DNA from: Fuscovulum sp.
GTDB taxonomy: Bacteria > Pseudomonadota > Alphaproteobacteria > Rhodobacterales > Rhodobacteraceae
Assembly (NCBI GenBank): GCA_035192965.1
Contig: CP136571.1
Location: forward strand, 1,012,501-1,076,500
DNA: 64,000 nucleotides
Direction: 5' to 3'
The notes under the pieces were generated by a model. That model saw only the letters and a program-made list of their open reading frames with translations. It was not told the DNA's origin and searched no databases. This document shows positions 39,833 through 47,661 of the stretch, in pieces. How positions within the stretch are numbered: the stretch's first letter is position 1; every line of letters starts with the position of its first letter. Both the position numbers and the translations under genes were made by a program.

Positions 39833-40594
39833 TTATTTTGGCGGCAAGCGCACGCCGCCATCCAGACGGATCACTTCGGCGTTCAGATAGCTGTTGGTCA
39901 GGCACATCAGGACCACGTCCGCAAATTCCGCCGGATCGCCAAGACGGTTTGGAAAGGCGACCTGGGCGGCGATGCCCTGCTGCACCTCGGGCGGCAGTTC
40001 TGCCAGAAGCGGTGTCAAGAAGATGCCAGGGGCGACCGTGTTCACCCGGATGCCGAAACGCGCAAGTTCACGCGCAGCCGGAAGGGCAAGCGCCACGATT
40101 CCGCCCTTTGAGGCCGCATAGGCGGCCTGACCGACCTGCCCGTCAAAGGCGGCGACCGAGGCTGTGTTCACAATGGCGCCGCGCCCGCCGTCGGCATCGG
40201 GATCGTTCCCTTGCATCCGTGCTGCGGCAAGGCGCAGCATGTTGAAAGTTCCGATCAGGTTGACGCGAATGGTGCGTTCGAACGCGTCGAGTGCCATCGG
40301 CCCTTCGCGGCCGACAATCCGGGCAGCCCCGCCGATTCCGGCACAGTTCACCAGCCCACGGAGGGGACCCATCGCGGCAATCGCGTTGTCCAGCGCAGCA
40401 CCTGCGGCTTCGTCCGTCACATCAAGCGCCAGCGCATGGCCCCCGATGGCGGCACCCACCCGCGCCGCGCCTTCGGCGTTGCGATCAATCACCGTGACCT
40501 TTGCGCCGCGCTTGGCAAGCGCCTGCGCCACAGCCTCACCCAGACCCGACCCGCCCCCGGTGACCGCGATATGTGCGCCTGCGATCTCCATCAT
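39833..40594 (-). CDS. SDR family 3-hydroxyacyl-CoA dehydrogenase-like enzyme
   Basis: A 253-residue SDR of the HSD17B10 type: TGGGSGLG at the N-terminus, DVTDEAAG, NCAGI, TASVAAFDGQVGQAAYAASKGG with the Ser-Tyr-Lys set, and RLGDPAEFADVVLM. It probably oxidises the beta-hydroxy group of the hydrated feruloyl-CoA to the beta-keto form, as in the Agrobacterium beta-oxidative deacetylation route. Its ATG overlaps the synthetase stop (ATGA). Confidence 0.82.
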   Translation of the reverse strand: MMEIAGAHIAVTGGGSGLGEAVAQALAKRGAKVTVIDRNAEGAARVGAAIGGHALALDVTDEAAGAALDNAIAAMGPLRGLVNCAGIGGAARIVGREGPMALDAFERTIRVNLIGTFNMLRLAAARMQGNDPDADGGRGAIVNTASVAAFDGQVGQAAYAASKGGIVALALPAARELARFGIRVNTVAPGIFLTPLLAELPPEVQQGIAAQVAFPNRLGDPAEFADVVLMCLTNSYLNAEVIRLDGGVRLPPK

Positions 40595-42429
40595 TTCTTT
40601 CCCTTCCAGTCGGCCAGAATGACGTGGGGCCCGCCTGTCCAGAGCGAGGCTGCAAGATCGGCCCGTTCGCGCAGGACGGCGCGCTGATTGACGGACCCTT
40701 TGTCTGTCACCTCACCCCGGTCAAAGCTGAGCGGTTCTTTAAGGATGAGAGCGGCGACCACGCGGGTCGCGCTGCCCGTGGCCGCGCGGGCATGGGCCGA
40801 AAGCCGTTCCGCAAGGGTGGCCTGCACGGCCGGATGGGCCAATACATCGTCTGCACCGCCCGCAAGCTCGCGCAGGGCGATCCAGTTCGGAACCAGAAGG
40901 GCGCGAAGATCGTCTTTCTCTTCGCCAGCGATCACCGCGTCCGAAATGAGGCCGCCCATCGCATTGACCAGTGCCGCCCGCAGAGCGCCTACGGCGACCC
41001 ATGTGCCCGTGGCCAGTTTGAAGTTCTCGGCCAGTCGGCCATCAAAGATGAAGCCTGCGGCGGGTTCATCCGGTACGGCATAGCGCAGCGCATCGCCCAG
41101 TTTGTAATAGCCTTCTTCATCGAAAGCCGCTGCCGTCAGCGCCGGATTGCGCCAGTAGCCCGGCGTGATCGATGGGCTTTTCAGCCGCGCCTCAAGCTTG
41201 CCCTCTTGCGGGACCAGCTTCAGCGTAACGCCAAGGGCAGGCACGCCGATATTGCCGGGGCGATCCTTTTTGTCGCTGTAGTACAGCGCGAAGGGCCCGG
41301 TTTCCGTGGCGCCAAGACCCGACACGATCGGCACGCCGCCCACCACCTTGCGGGCGGCCACGGCGGCAAGACGATCCCAGACCGGCTGGCTCATGCCCGC
41401 GCCAGCATACATCAGCATCCGGAGGCGCGAGAAGAAGGTATCGGCCAGCGCCTCATCCGTTTCCATTGCGTCGAGAAGGAATTGATAGCCCACGGGCACG
41501 TTGAAGTACCATGTCGGGGCAATTTCGCGCAGGGTGCGGATCGTGCGGCCGATGTCGTTTGGTGTGGGGCGGCCATCGTCGATGTAATAGGTGCCACCAT
41601 GGAAGATGGCCATGTTGAACACCTTGTTGCCGCTGGCGGTGTGGTTCCACGGCGCCCAGTCCACCAGAACCGGCGGCTCTTGCGACAGAAAGGCATAGGC
41701 GTCTGCGATCATCACCTGATTGGAGCACAGCATGGCCTGGGTCTGGATCACCGCCTTGGGGCTGCCTGTGGTGCCAGATGTGAACAGGAATTTTGCCACC
41801 GTTTCAGGCCCGACAGACGCATGGGCGGCATCTGCCTCGGGGGTTGGTGTGGTGGCGAGCAGGCTGTCATACGACAATGAGGTGCGGGTATCGCTGCGTC
41901 CGGTCTGGCTGACGAGCGCGACATCGGGCGACAGAACAGCCTCTATGGCAGGCAGGAACCTTGCGGCATGATCGGCAAAGACCATTCCCGGCGTCAATTG
42001 CGCCACAACCTGCGACAGCTTTCCCCGATCCTCGCCCGACAGGGCATAGGCAGGTGACAGCGCGGCAGAAGGGATGCCGACATGCTGCGCGCCCAGAGCC
42101 ATCAGCGCATGCGACAGGCTGTTGCCGGACAGAATCAGCAAGGGGCGATCCACCGAAAGGCCCTGTTGCAGCAAGGCAGACCCGATGGCGCGGATCGCCT
42201 GCGCGCCCTGCCCATAGGTCATGCGCACCCATGTGCCGTCGGCACCGCGTTCGGCCATCCATAACCGGTCAGGCGCCACGTTGGCCCAGTGCATGAAGCG
42301 TGCGGTCATGCAGCGCGGCCACGCGGGCAGTTCTGCCGTTTGCCGGATCAGGACCGTGCCATCAGGCCGGGTTTCCCGAAGCAGCGGCACCGCGCCGTTG
42401 CCAACGGATTGAAAAGTGTCGCCTGGCAT
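40591..42429 (-). CDS. ferA: Feruloyl-CoA synthetase (hydroxycinnamate-CoA ligase)
   Basis: A 612-residue acyl-adenylate enzyme with FTSGTTGSPKAVI (P-loop), VSGLGATETGPFA and YYKLGDALRY motifs. The N-terminus PAWPRCMTARFMHWANVAPDRLWMAER is characteristic of Fcs-type ligases. It activates ferulate/p-coumarate to CoA thioesters. It is divergent from the crotonase gene, with a 167-bp promoter region containing two copies of an AT-rich motif. Confidence 0.9.
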   Translation of the reverse strand: MPGDTFQSVGNGAVPLLRETRPDGTVLIRQTAELPAWPRCMTARFMHWANVAPDRLWMAERGADGTWVRMTYGQGAQAIRAIGSALLQQGLSVDRPLLILSGNSLSHALMALGAQHVGIPSAALSPAYALSGEDRGKLSQVVAQLTPGMVFADHAARFLPAIEAVLSPDVALVSQTGRSDTRTSLSYDSLLATTPTPEADAAHASVGPETVAKFLFTSGTTGSPKAVIQTQAMLCSNQVMIADAYAFLSQEPPVLVDWAPWNHTASGNKVFNMAIFHGGTYYIDDGRPTPNDIGRTIRTLREIAPTWYFNVPVGYQFLLDAMETDEALADTFFSRLRMLMYAGAGMSQPVWDRLAAVAARKVVGGVPIVSGLGATETGPFALYYSDKKDRPGNIGVPALGVTLKLVPQEGKLEARLKSPSITPGYWRNPALTAAAFDEEGYYKLGDALRYAVPDEPAAGFIFDGRLAENFKLATGTWVAVGALRAALVNAMGGLISDAVIAGEEKDDLRALLVPNWIALRELAGGADDVLAHPAVQATLAERLSAHARAATGSATRVVAALILKEPLSFDRGEVTDKGSVNQRAVLRERADLAASLWTGGPHVILADWKGKK

Positions 42430-42474
42430 GTTCCCCCCGAATGCAGCCGGATACCAGAAGATGACGGCCGATAG

Positions 42475-42488
42475 TTATTGAATATAAC
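42475..42488. promoter_or_regulatory. Candidate MarR operator, copy 1
   Basis: TTATTGAATATAAC lies 46 bp before the feruloyl-CoA synthetase start and matches the copy at 42537-42550 in 12 of 14 positions. Including the preceding G it forms GTTAT-N5-ATAAC. It lies in the divergent promoter of a MarR-associated gene pair. Confidence 0.5.
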
Positions 42489-42536
42489 AGTAGGCGAGAT
42501 GGCAGATTTGCGCAAGAGATGTTTACACCATAATGT

Positions 42537-42550
42537 TTATTCGATATAAC
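42537..42550. promoter_or_regulatory. Candidate MarR operator, copy 2
   Basis: TTATTCGATATAAC lies 47 bp before the crotonase start. With the preceding T it shares the 12-mer TTTATTCGATAT with a site at 63278-63289 upstream of the aldehyde dehydrogenase. It is 62 bp from copy 1, close to six helical turns. Confidence 0.5.
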
Positions 42551-42596
42551 TATCTCTGGGGCCCTGTGCGGGCACAAAGCCGCGAAGGAGCAGGAC

Positions 42597-43385
42597 ATGG
42601 ACGGTAGCATTGAGCAGTTGGTGACCTATGAGCTGCGCGATGGCATCGCCCTGATCGGGCTGAACCGTCCGGCCAAACGGAATGCCATCAGTGACCGGGT
42701 GGTCGAGGCGCTGCATCTGGCGGTGGAGGCGGCCCAGCACGAGGCCAAGGCCGCCGTGATCTTTGGGGAGGGCAAGCATTTCTGCGCCGGGCTTGATCTG
42801 GCCGAACATGCAGAAAAGCCGTTGATCGCCGCAGTGCAGGGATCGCGCCGCTGGCACAAGATTTTTGACGGGATCGAACGGGGCGTCATTCCCTTTGTTG
42901 TCGCGCTGAAGGGGGCCGTTGTGGGTGGTGGGTTCGAACTCGCCGCAGCGGCCCATGTGCGTGTGGCCGAAGAGAGCGCCTTCTTCGGGCTGCCCGAAGG
43001 CACGCGCGGCATTTTCGTTGGTGGTGGCGGGGCAGTGCGGATTGCGCGGCTGATCGGATCGCAGCGCATGGGTGACATGATGCTGACCGGCCGCACTGTA
43101 TCGCCGGTGCAGATGGAGCAGTGGGGCGGCGTGAGCTATGTGGTGCCCGAAGGCCGCGCACTGGAAAAGGCCATTGAGTTGGCCAAGGTCGCCGCGCAGA
43201 ACGCGCCGATGTCAAACTATGCCATCATCAACGCCCTGCCGCGCATTCGTGACATGTCATCCGAAGATGGGTTGTTCGTGGAAAGCCTGATGTCGTCCTT
43301 GACCAGCGTGACGCCCGAGGCAACCGAACGCCTGCGCGCCTTTCTGGAAAAGCGCACGGCCAAGCTTGAAGCGCCGAAGGACTGA
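42597..43385 (+). CDS. Enoyl-CoA hydratase/isomerase family protein (feruloyl-CoA hydratase candidate)
   Basis: A 262-residue crotonase: GLNRPAKRNAISD, the first oxyanion segment HFCAGLDL, and GAVVGGGFELAAAAHVRVAEESAFFGLPEG with the catalytic acidic positions. Divergent from feruloyl-CoA synthetase. It either hydrates feruloyl-CoA only or also performs the retro-aldol step to vanillin; the neighbouring SDR and amidohydrolase favour hydration only. It is followed 5 bp later by the amidohydrolase. Confidence 0.85.
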   Translation: MDGSIEQLVTYELRDGIALIGLNRPAKRNAISDRVVEALHLAVEAAQHEAKAAVIFGEGKHFCAGLDLAEHAEKPLIAAVQGSRRWHKIFDGIERGVIPFVVALKGAVVGGGFELAAAAHVRVAEESAFFGLPEGTRGIFVGGGGAVRIARLIGSQRMGDMMLTGRTVSPVQMEQWGGVSYVVPEGRALEKAIELAKVAAQNAPMSNYAIINALPRIRDMSSEDGLFVESLMSSLTSVTPEATERLRAFLEKRTAKLEAPKD

Positions 43386-43390
43386 TAGCC

Positions 43391-44266
43391 ATGAACCTGG
43401 ACGACATCATCGCCATCGACTTTCACACGCATGCCGAAGAGCCATGCAACTGCCACCGTGATGATGGTTACAACGAGTTTCAGGCGGGGATGGCGGCCTA
43501 TTTCCGCAATCCCGCGGGCGTTGACGGCATGTTGCCAACCGTGCCGCAAACCGCCGCTTATTACCGTGAGCGCAAGATTGCCGCGGTGATCTTTGGCGTG
43601 GATGCAGAGCGTAACACGGGTTTCTATCGGCACAACAACGAGGAAATCGCCCAGTTGGCCGCCGAAAACGGCGACGTTCTGATCCCCTTTGCAAGCATCG
43701 ACCCCGCTAAGGGCAAGCTTGGCGCGCGTGAAGCGCGGCGTCTGGTGCGCGAGTTTGGGGTCAAGGGGTTCAAGTTTCACCCGACCATGCAAGGTTTCTT
43801 TCCAAACGACCGGATGGCCTATCCGCTTTATGAGGCCATTCAAGAGGAAGGCGCCATCGCGTTGTTCCATACCGGGCAGACCGGCGTGGGGTCGGGGATG
43901 CATGGCGGCATGGGAATGCGGCTGAAGTATTCCGACCCGATTCACATCGACGATGTGGCGGTGGACTTTCCCGACATGACGATCGTGCTGGCGCATCCGT
44001 CCTTCCCGTGGACCGAGCAGGGGCTGGCCGTGGCCCAGCACAAGCCGAACGTCTATATCGACATGTCTGGCTGGTCGCCGAAGTATTTCCCGCAGATCTT
44101 CGTGCATTATGCCAACACCATTCTGAAGCATAAGATGCTGTTCGGATCGGACTGGCCTGCGATCACCCCAGACCGGTGGTTGAAGGATTTTGCCGATCTG
44201 CCGATCCGCGATGAAGTGCGGCCCCTGATCCTGAAGGAAAACGCGCGGCGCATTCTGAAGATGTAA
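43391..44266 (+). CDS. Amidohydrolase-family metal-dependent hydrolase
   Basis: A 291-residue TIM-barrel hydrolase of the ACMSD/amidohydrolase-2 type. Metal-ligand candidates: DFHTHAEE (N-terminus), FKFHPTMQGF, LFHTGQTG, LAHPSFPW and FGSDWPAI with the late catalytic Asp. In the Agrobacterium hydroxycinnamate pathway an enzyme of this kind is reported to hydrolyse the beta-ketoacyl-CoA to the benzoate; I recall this from memory. Co-transcribed with the crotonase (5 bp gap), so the same role is likely here. LigJ/LigW-type reactions are alternatives. Confidence 0.78.
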   Translation: MNLDDIIAIDFHTHAEEPCNCHRDDGYNEFQAGMAAYFRNPAGVDGMLPTVPQTAAYYRERKIAAVIFGVDAERNTGFYRHNNEEIAQLAAENGDVLIPFASIDPAKGKLGAREARRLVREFGVKGFKFHPTMQGFFPNDRMAYPLYEAIQEEGAIALFHTGQTGVGSGMHGGMGMRLKYSDPIHIDDVAVDFPDMTIVLAHPSFPWTEQGLAVAQHKPNVYIDMSGWSPKYFPQIFVHYANTILKHKMLFGSDWPAITPDRWLKDFADLPIRDEVRPLILKENARRILKM

Positions 44267-44271
44267 CCCGA

Positions 44272-44279
44272 TGTATACA
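44272..44279. promoter_or_regulatory. TGTATACA operator, copy 1 (upstream of gntR)
   Basis: Perfect 8-bp palindrome within the 10-bp ATGTATACAT, 5 bp after the amidohydrolase stop and 48 bp before the GntR start. One of four copies clustered around the GntR and LigM-like genes. Confidence 0.6.
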
Positions 44280-44306
44280 TGGCAATCAGCGCTGCTATGC
44301 TGGTTG

Positions 44307-44314
44307 TGTATACA
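44307..44314. promoter_or_regulatory. TGTATACA operator, copy 2 (upstream of gntR)
   Basis: Same palindrome, 35 bp after copy 1 and directly upstream of the GGAGG Shine-Dalgarno of the GntR gene, so binding would block its transcription start region. Suggests autoregulation. Confidence 0.6.
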
Positions 44315-44326
44315 TGGAGGGTGGCT

Positions 44327-45058
44327 ATGGCATCGGAAGAACGCAGTTCCACGCACGCACAACGGGCGTTGATCACGCTTCGTCAGCGCATCCTGGGCGG
44401 CGATCTGCCGGGGGGTACCCGGCTTTATGAGGTGGCCCTGGCGGAGGAGCTTGGCATTTCGCGCACGCCCGTCCGTGCGGCCCTGTCGCGGCTTGCCGAA
44501 GAGGCATTGCTGGACCGCACGGCTGGGGGCGGCTTTGTGGTGCGCAGCTTTGCGGTGGCCGATGTGGTGGATACGATCGAACTGCGCGGTGTGCTGGAAG
44601 GCACTGCCGCGCGGCTTGCGGCAGAGCGGGGCGCACCCGAGGCATTGCTGGCGGAAGCGGGTGGTATCCTGCGCGGGATCGATGCGCTGTTTCGGGCTGA
44701 TGTCTTTGATATGGAGGCATATTCGCGCTTCAATGCCGGATTTCATCACCTTCTTGCCCGTCTGTCGCAAAGTGAGGTTCTGATCCGCGAGATTGAACGG
44801 ATTACGGCTTTGCCCTTTGCCTCGCCCTCGGCCTTTTTGGATGACCAGTCGCGGCAGGCGGAGCTGGTCAAGACCCTTGCCGCCGCCCAGGATCAGCACC
44901 GTGCCATCATCGAGGCCATACGCAATCGCGAGGGGTTTCGGGCCGAATCGCTGGCCCGCGAACACGCCCGCGCGGCGCGGCGGAATGTCGAGTTTCTACT
45001 GACACATGAAGCGGCGCTGCGGGAAGGTGTGCCCAGTCTGGCAATTCTGGCCAACTGA
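44327..45058 (+). CDS. GntR-family (FadR subfamily) regulator
   Basis: A 243-residue protein: winged HTH with GTRLYEVALAEELGISRTPVRAALSRLAEE and an all-helical FCD effector domain (about residues 90-220; VVDTIELRGVLEGTAARLAAERG, FNAGFHHLLARLS). The start at 44327 follows a perfect GGAGG with 6-base spacing; the frame also opens further upstream. It resembles VanR-type repressors of O-demethylase genes. TGTATACA palindromes flank its own start and the downstream LigM-like gene. Confidence 0.9.
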   Translation: MASEERSSTHAQRALITLRQRILGGDLPGGTRLYEVALAEELGISRTPVRAALSRLAEEALLDRTAGGGFVVRSFAVADVVDTIELRGVLEGTAARLAAERGAPEALLAEAGGILRGIDALFRADVFDMEAYSRFNAGFHHLLARLSQSEVLIREIERITALPFASPSAFLDDQSRQAELVKTLAAAQDQHRAIIEAIRNREGFRAESLAREHARAARRNVEFLLTHEAALREGVPSLAILAN

Positions 45059-45065
45059 AGGGATT

Positions 45066-45073
45066 TGTATACA
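45066..45073. promoter_or_regulatory. TGTATACA operator, copy 3 (upstream of LigM-like gene)
   Basis: Third copy, 8 bp after the gntR stop and 88 bp before the LigM-like start. Confidence 0.6.
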
Positions 45074-45129
45074 TAATGGGGTGAAATTGGGCGAGTTTCG
45101 CTTGATATGATCCGAAATCCCTCGCACTA

Positions 45130-45137
45130 TGTATACA
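45130..45137. promoter_or_regulatory. TGTATACA operator, copy 4 (upstream of LigM-like gene)
   Basis: Fourth copy, in ATGTATACAT, 64 bp after copy 3 and 23 bp before the LigM-like start, just upstream of its GGAGGAG Shine-Dalgarno. Confidence 0.6.
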
Positions 45138-45160
45138 TATCTCTGAGGGAGGAGAAATCG

Positions 45161-46564
45161 ATGGCGCAAAGCCTTTCAACCGCGATGGCCGCGGCCGGCA
45201 ATCCTGTTACCATGCTGCGCAATTCCAAGGCCGGTATGTATGTCTATCCGGTCGTGGCGCCGGAATTCCAGAACTGGCGCAACGAACAGGTGGCCTGGCG
45301 TCAGACTGCCGTGCTGTTCGATCAGAGCCACCACATGGACGAAGTGATCGTCGAAGGCCCGCAGGCGACCGAATTCCTGTCGCATCACGGCATCAACTCA
45401 TTCTCGAATTTCGACCTGAACCGCGCCAAGCACTTTGTTCCGGTCACGCCCAACGGCCATGTCATCGGCGACCACATCATCTTTCGCGAGCGTGAGGACA
45501 AGTACATCCTTGTTGGCCGCGCGCCGACGTCGAACTGGCTGATGTTCTGCGCGGCTTATGGCAAGTGGAACGTGCGTCTGCGCTATGACCCGCGCAGCCC
45601 GTCGCGCCCCGAAGGTGAGCGCGTGCTGCGTGAGCATTACCGTTTTCAGATTCAAGGCCCCGATGCGCCGAGGATCTTTGAGAAAATGAACGGTGGTCCG
45701 GTGCCGGACATCAAGTTCTTCCACGTCGACTGGATCAATATCGGATCGAAAAAGGTGCAGGCTCTGCGCCATGGCATGTCGGGCGCGCCCGGTTTGGAGA
45801 TCTGGGGGCCTTACAAGGACAAGGATTACATCCACTCGACCATCCTGCAGGCTGCGCGCGATGCGGGTGTGAATCTGGTGCAGTGCGGCAGCCGTGCCTA
45901 TTCGACCAACACGCTGGAATCTGGGTGGATCCCTTCGCCCCTGCCCGGGATCTATACCGGTGACGGCATGTTGAAGGACTATCGTGACTGGCTGGGTGCC
46001 GACAGCTATGAGGCCGCAGGCGCCATCGGTGGCAGCTTCGTGTCTGACAACATCGAGGATTATTACGTCAACCCGTTCGAGCTGGGTTACGATTTCTATA
46101 TCGGTTGGAAGAAGGACGATTTCATCGGCAAGGCCGCGCTGCAGGCGATGAAGGGTTCGTCCAAGAACCGCAAGAAGGTCACCTTCGAATGGAACCGCGA
46201 CGATGTGCTGAAGGTCATCGCGTCGAATTTCGAACCGGGCGTGCCGTTCAAGTGGATCGATTTCCCGCAGCCGAACTATGCGTCTTCCAGTGCTGATATG
46301 GTGATGCAGGGCGACAAGATGGTCGGGATGAGCATGTTCAACGGCTATTCCTACAACGAACGCTGCATGCTTTCGCTGGGGGTCGTGTCGCAGGATGTGC
46401 AGGAGAATGACATCCTGACCCTGAAATGGGGCGAGCCGGAAACGACTGGCAAAACCTCGACCGAGCCGCATCGCCAGACGGAAATCCGCGTGCGCGTGGC
46501 GGCCACGCCCTATGCCGCCGAGGCGCGCACCAACTATGCCGATAGCTGGCGGACCAAACGCTAA
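45161..46564 (+). CDS. Tetrahydrofolate-dependent aromatic O-demethylase (LigM/DesA-like)
   Basis: A 467-residue GcvT-fold protein, the length of LigM and DesA. It shows FQNWRNEQVAWRQTAVLFDQSHHMDE, PNGHVIGDHIIF and LPGIYTGDGMLKDYRDWLG. LigM demethylates vanillate and 3-O-methylgallate, and DesA demethylates syringate, passing the methyl to tetrahydrofolate. The MetF-like gene at 34428-35360 would recycle it. ATG 45161 follows a strong GGAGGAG; an upstream ATG at 45107 would place operator 4 in the coding region. Controlled probably by the adjacent GntR. Substrate choice is not readable. Confidence 0.88.
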   Translation: MAQSLSTAMAAAGNPVTMLRNSKAGMYVYPVVAPEFQNWRNEQVAWRQTAVLFDQSHHMDEVIVEGPQATEFLSHHGINSFSNFDLNRAKHFVPVTPNGHVIGDHIIFREREDKYILVGRAPTSNWLMFCAAYGKWNVRLRYDPRSPSRPEGERVLREHYRFQIQGPDAPRIFEKMNGGPVPDIKFFHVDWINIGSKKVQALRHGMSGAPGLEIWGPYKDKDYIHSTILQAARDAGVNLVQCGSRAYSTNTLESGWIPSPLPGIYTGDGMLKDYRDWLGADSYEAAGAIGGSFVSDNIEDYYVNPFELGYDFYIGWKKDDFIGKAALQAMKGSSKNRKKVTFEWNRDDVLKVIASNFEPGVPFKWIDFPQPNYASSSADMVMQGDKMVGMSMFNGYSYNERCMLSLGVVSQDVQENDILTLKWGEPETTGKTSTEPHRQTEIRVRVAATPYAAEARTNYADSWRTKR

Positions 46565-46566
46565 CT

Positions 46567-46608
46567 CCCTGAAGCCTCGGGCTGTCCCTTCAGGGGCAGC
46601 CCCTTTTT
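46567..46608 (+). terminator. Terminator-like element with two competing hairpins after the LigM-like gene
   Basis: Stem A pairs CCCTGAAG (46567-46574) with CTTCAGGG (46588-46595). Stem B pairs GGGCTG (46579-46584) with CAGCCC (46597-46602) followed by TTTTT. The 5' arm of B lies in the loop of A, so they form a pseudoknot or exclude each other. B with the T run resembles an intrinsic terminator placed 16 bp before the next gene. Confidence 0.5.
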
Positions 46609-46623
46609 CTGGAAGGTTTCCCC

Positions 46624-47661
46624 ATGGCGACGCTGCTGCTGATCCCGGGCCTCGTGTCCGACGGATTTGTCTGGACCTCTGTGACCGCCGCTCTGCAAAG
46701 CGTTGTGGCTGATGTCACGACCCAAGCAAGTATCCCCGATATGGCGCGCGATCTTTTGGCCCGGCATTCAGGGCGTCTGATCCTGGCAGGCCATTCGATG
46801 GGCGGGCGCGTAGCCATGGAGATGGCCCGAATGGCACCGGGGCGTATTGCCGGGATGGCCCTGCTGAATACCGGTATCCACCCACGGCGCGAGGGGGAAG
46901 AGGCCAAGCGTCAGGCGATGATCGATCTGGCGAATGGTCAAGGCATGGCGGCGCTGGCGGCGGCATGGCTGCCGGGCATGTTGCGCGCGGGGGCCGAAGC
47001 CGACCCTGGACTGATGGCAGACCTGACAGCGATGTGCCTGCGCATGACGCAGGCCATTCACGAACGCCAGTTGCGCGCGTTGCTGGACCGGCCTGATGCG
47101 GGGGCAAGCCTTATCTTCAAGGGGCCCATGCTGCTGGTGGTGGGACGGCAGGACGTCTGGAGCCCGATTGCCCAGCATGAAGACATTGCCCGCCTGTGCC
47201 CGCAGGCCCGGCTGGAGATCATTGAAGATGCGGGTCATTTCGCGCCTGTCGAACAGCCGGCGGTGGTTGCAGCGGTTGTGGCGGACTGGGCGCGCGGTGT
47301 GGCCGCAGCAGATGCCGGGCTTGACCGTATTCCGGATACGCCCCTGTTTGACCGGCCCCGGTCCAATACCGGCTATGCGTTGAACAAGATGGCGATGGGT
47401 CTGTCCACGCCCGAAGGCCGCGCAGCATTTCTGGCGGATGAAACGGCCTATCTGGACCGCTTTGCCCTGACGCCCGAACAACGCAGTGCCGTGCTGGCGC
47501 GGGATTGGGAAGCGATGGTCCGACTTGGTGGCAACCTGTTCTATATCCTGAAGATTTCGGCTGTTGACCCGACGCCTATCCGCGCGATCGGTGCAGCCCA
47601 GGCGGGGATGAGCCTTGATGCGTTTCTGGATACCCGGCTGGGGAAGGTGACAAATGGCTAG
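46624..47661 (+). CDS. Fusion of alpha/beta hydrolase and LigA-type protocatechuate 4,5-dioxygenase alpha subunit
   Basis: A 345-residue protein with two parts. Residues 1-230 form an alpha/beta hydrolase: nucleophile Ser58 in AGHSMGG, Asp177 in GRQDVWSP, His205 in DAGHFAP. Residues 238-345 match LigA (TPLFDRPRSNTGYALNKMAMG, LTPEQRSAVLARDWEAMVRLGGNLFYILK), which is normally a free 110-140-residue subunit capping the LigB active site. The stop overlaps the ligB start by 8 bp. The hydrolase part may open a lactone or ester made by the dioxygenase. GGAAGG lies 7 bases before the ATG. Confidence 0.88.
   Translation: MATLLLIPGLVSDGFVWTSVTAALQSVVADVTTQASIPDMARDLLARHSGRLILAGHSMGGRVAMEMARMAPGRIAGMALLNTGIHPRREGEEAKRQAMIDLANGQGMAALAAAWLPGMLRAGAEADPGLMADLTAMCLRMTQAIHERQLRALLDRPDAGASLIFKGPMLLVVGRQDVWSPIAQHEDIARLCPQARLEIIEDAGHFAPVEQPAVVAAVVADWARGVAAADAGLDRIPDTPLFDRPRSNTGYALNKMAMGLSTPEGRAAFLADETAYLDRFALTPEQRSAVLARDWEAMVRLGGNLFYILKISAVDPTPIRAIGAAQAGMSLDAFLDTRLGKVTNG

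Noticed and set aside
43217..44965. A 582-codon minus-strand frame over the amidohydrolase and GntR genes
   Set aside because: Antisense shadow: it crosses four recognisable features including operators, and its translation has no recognisable family sequence.
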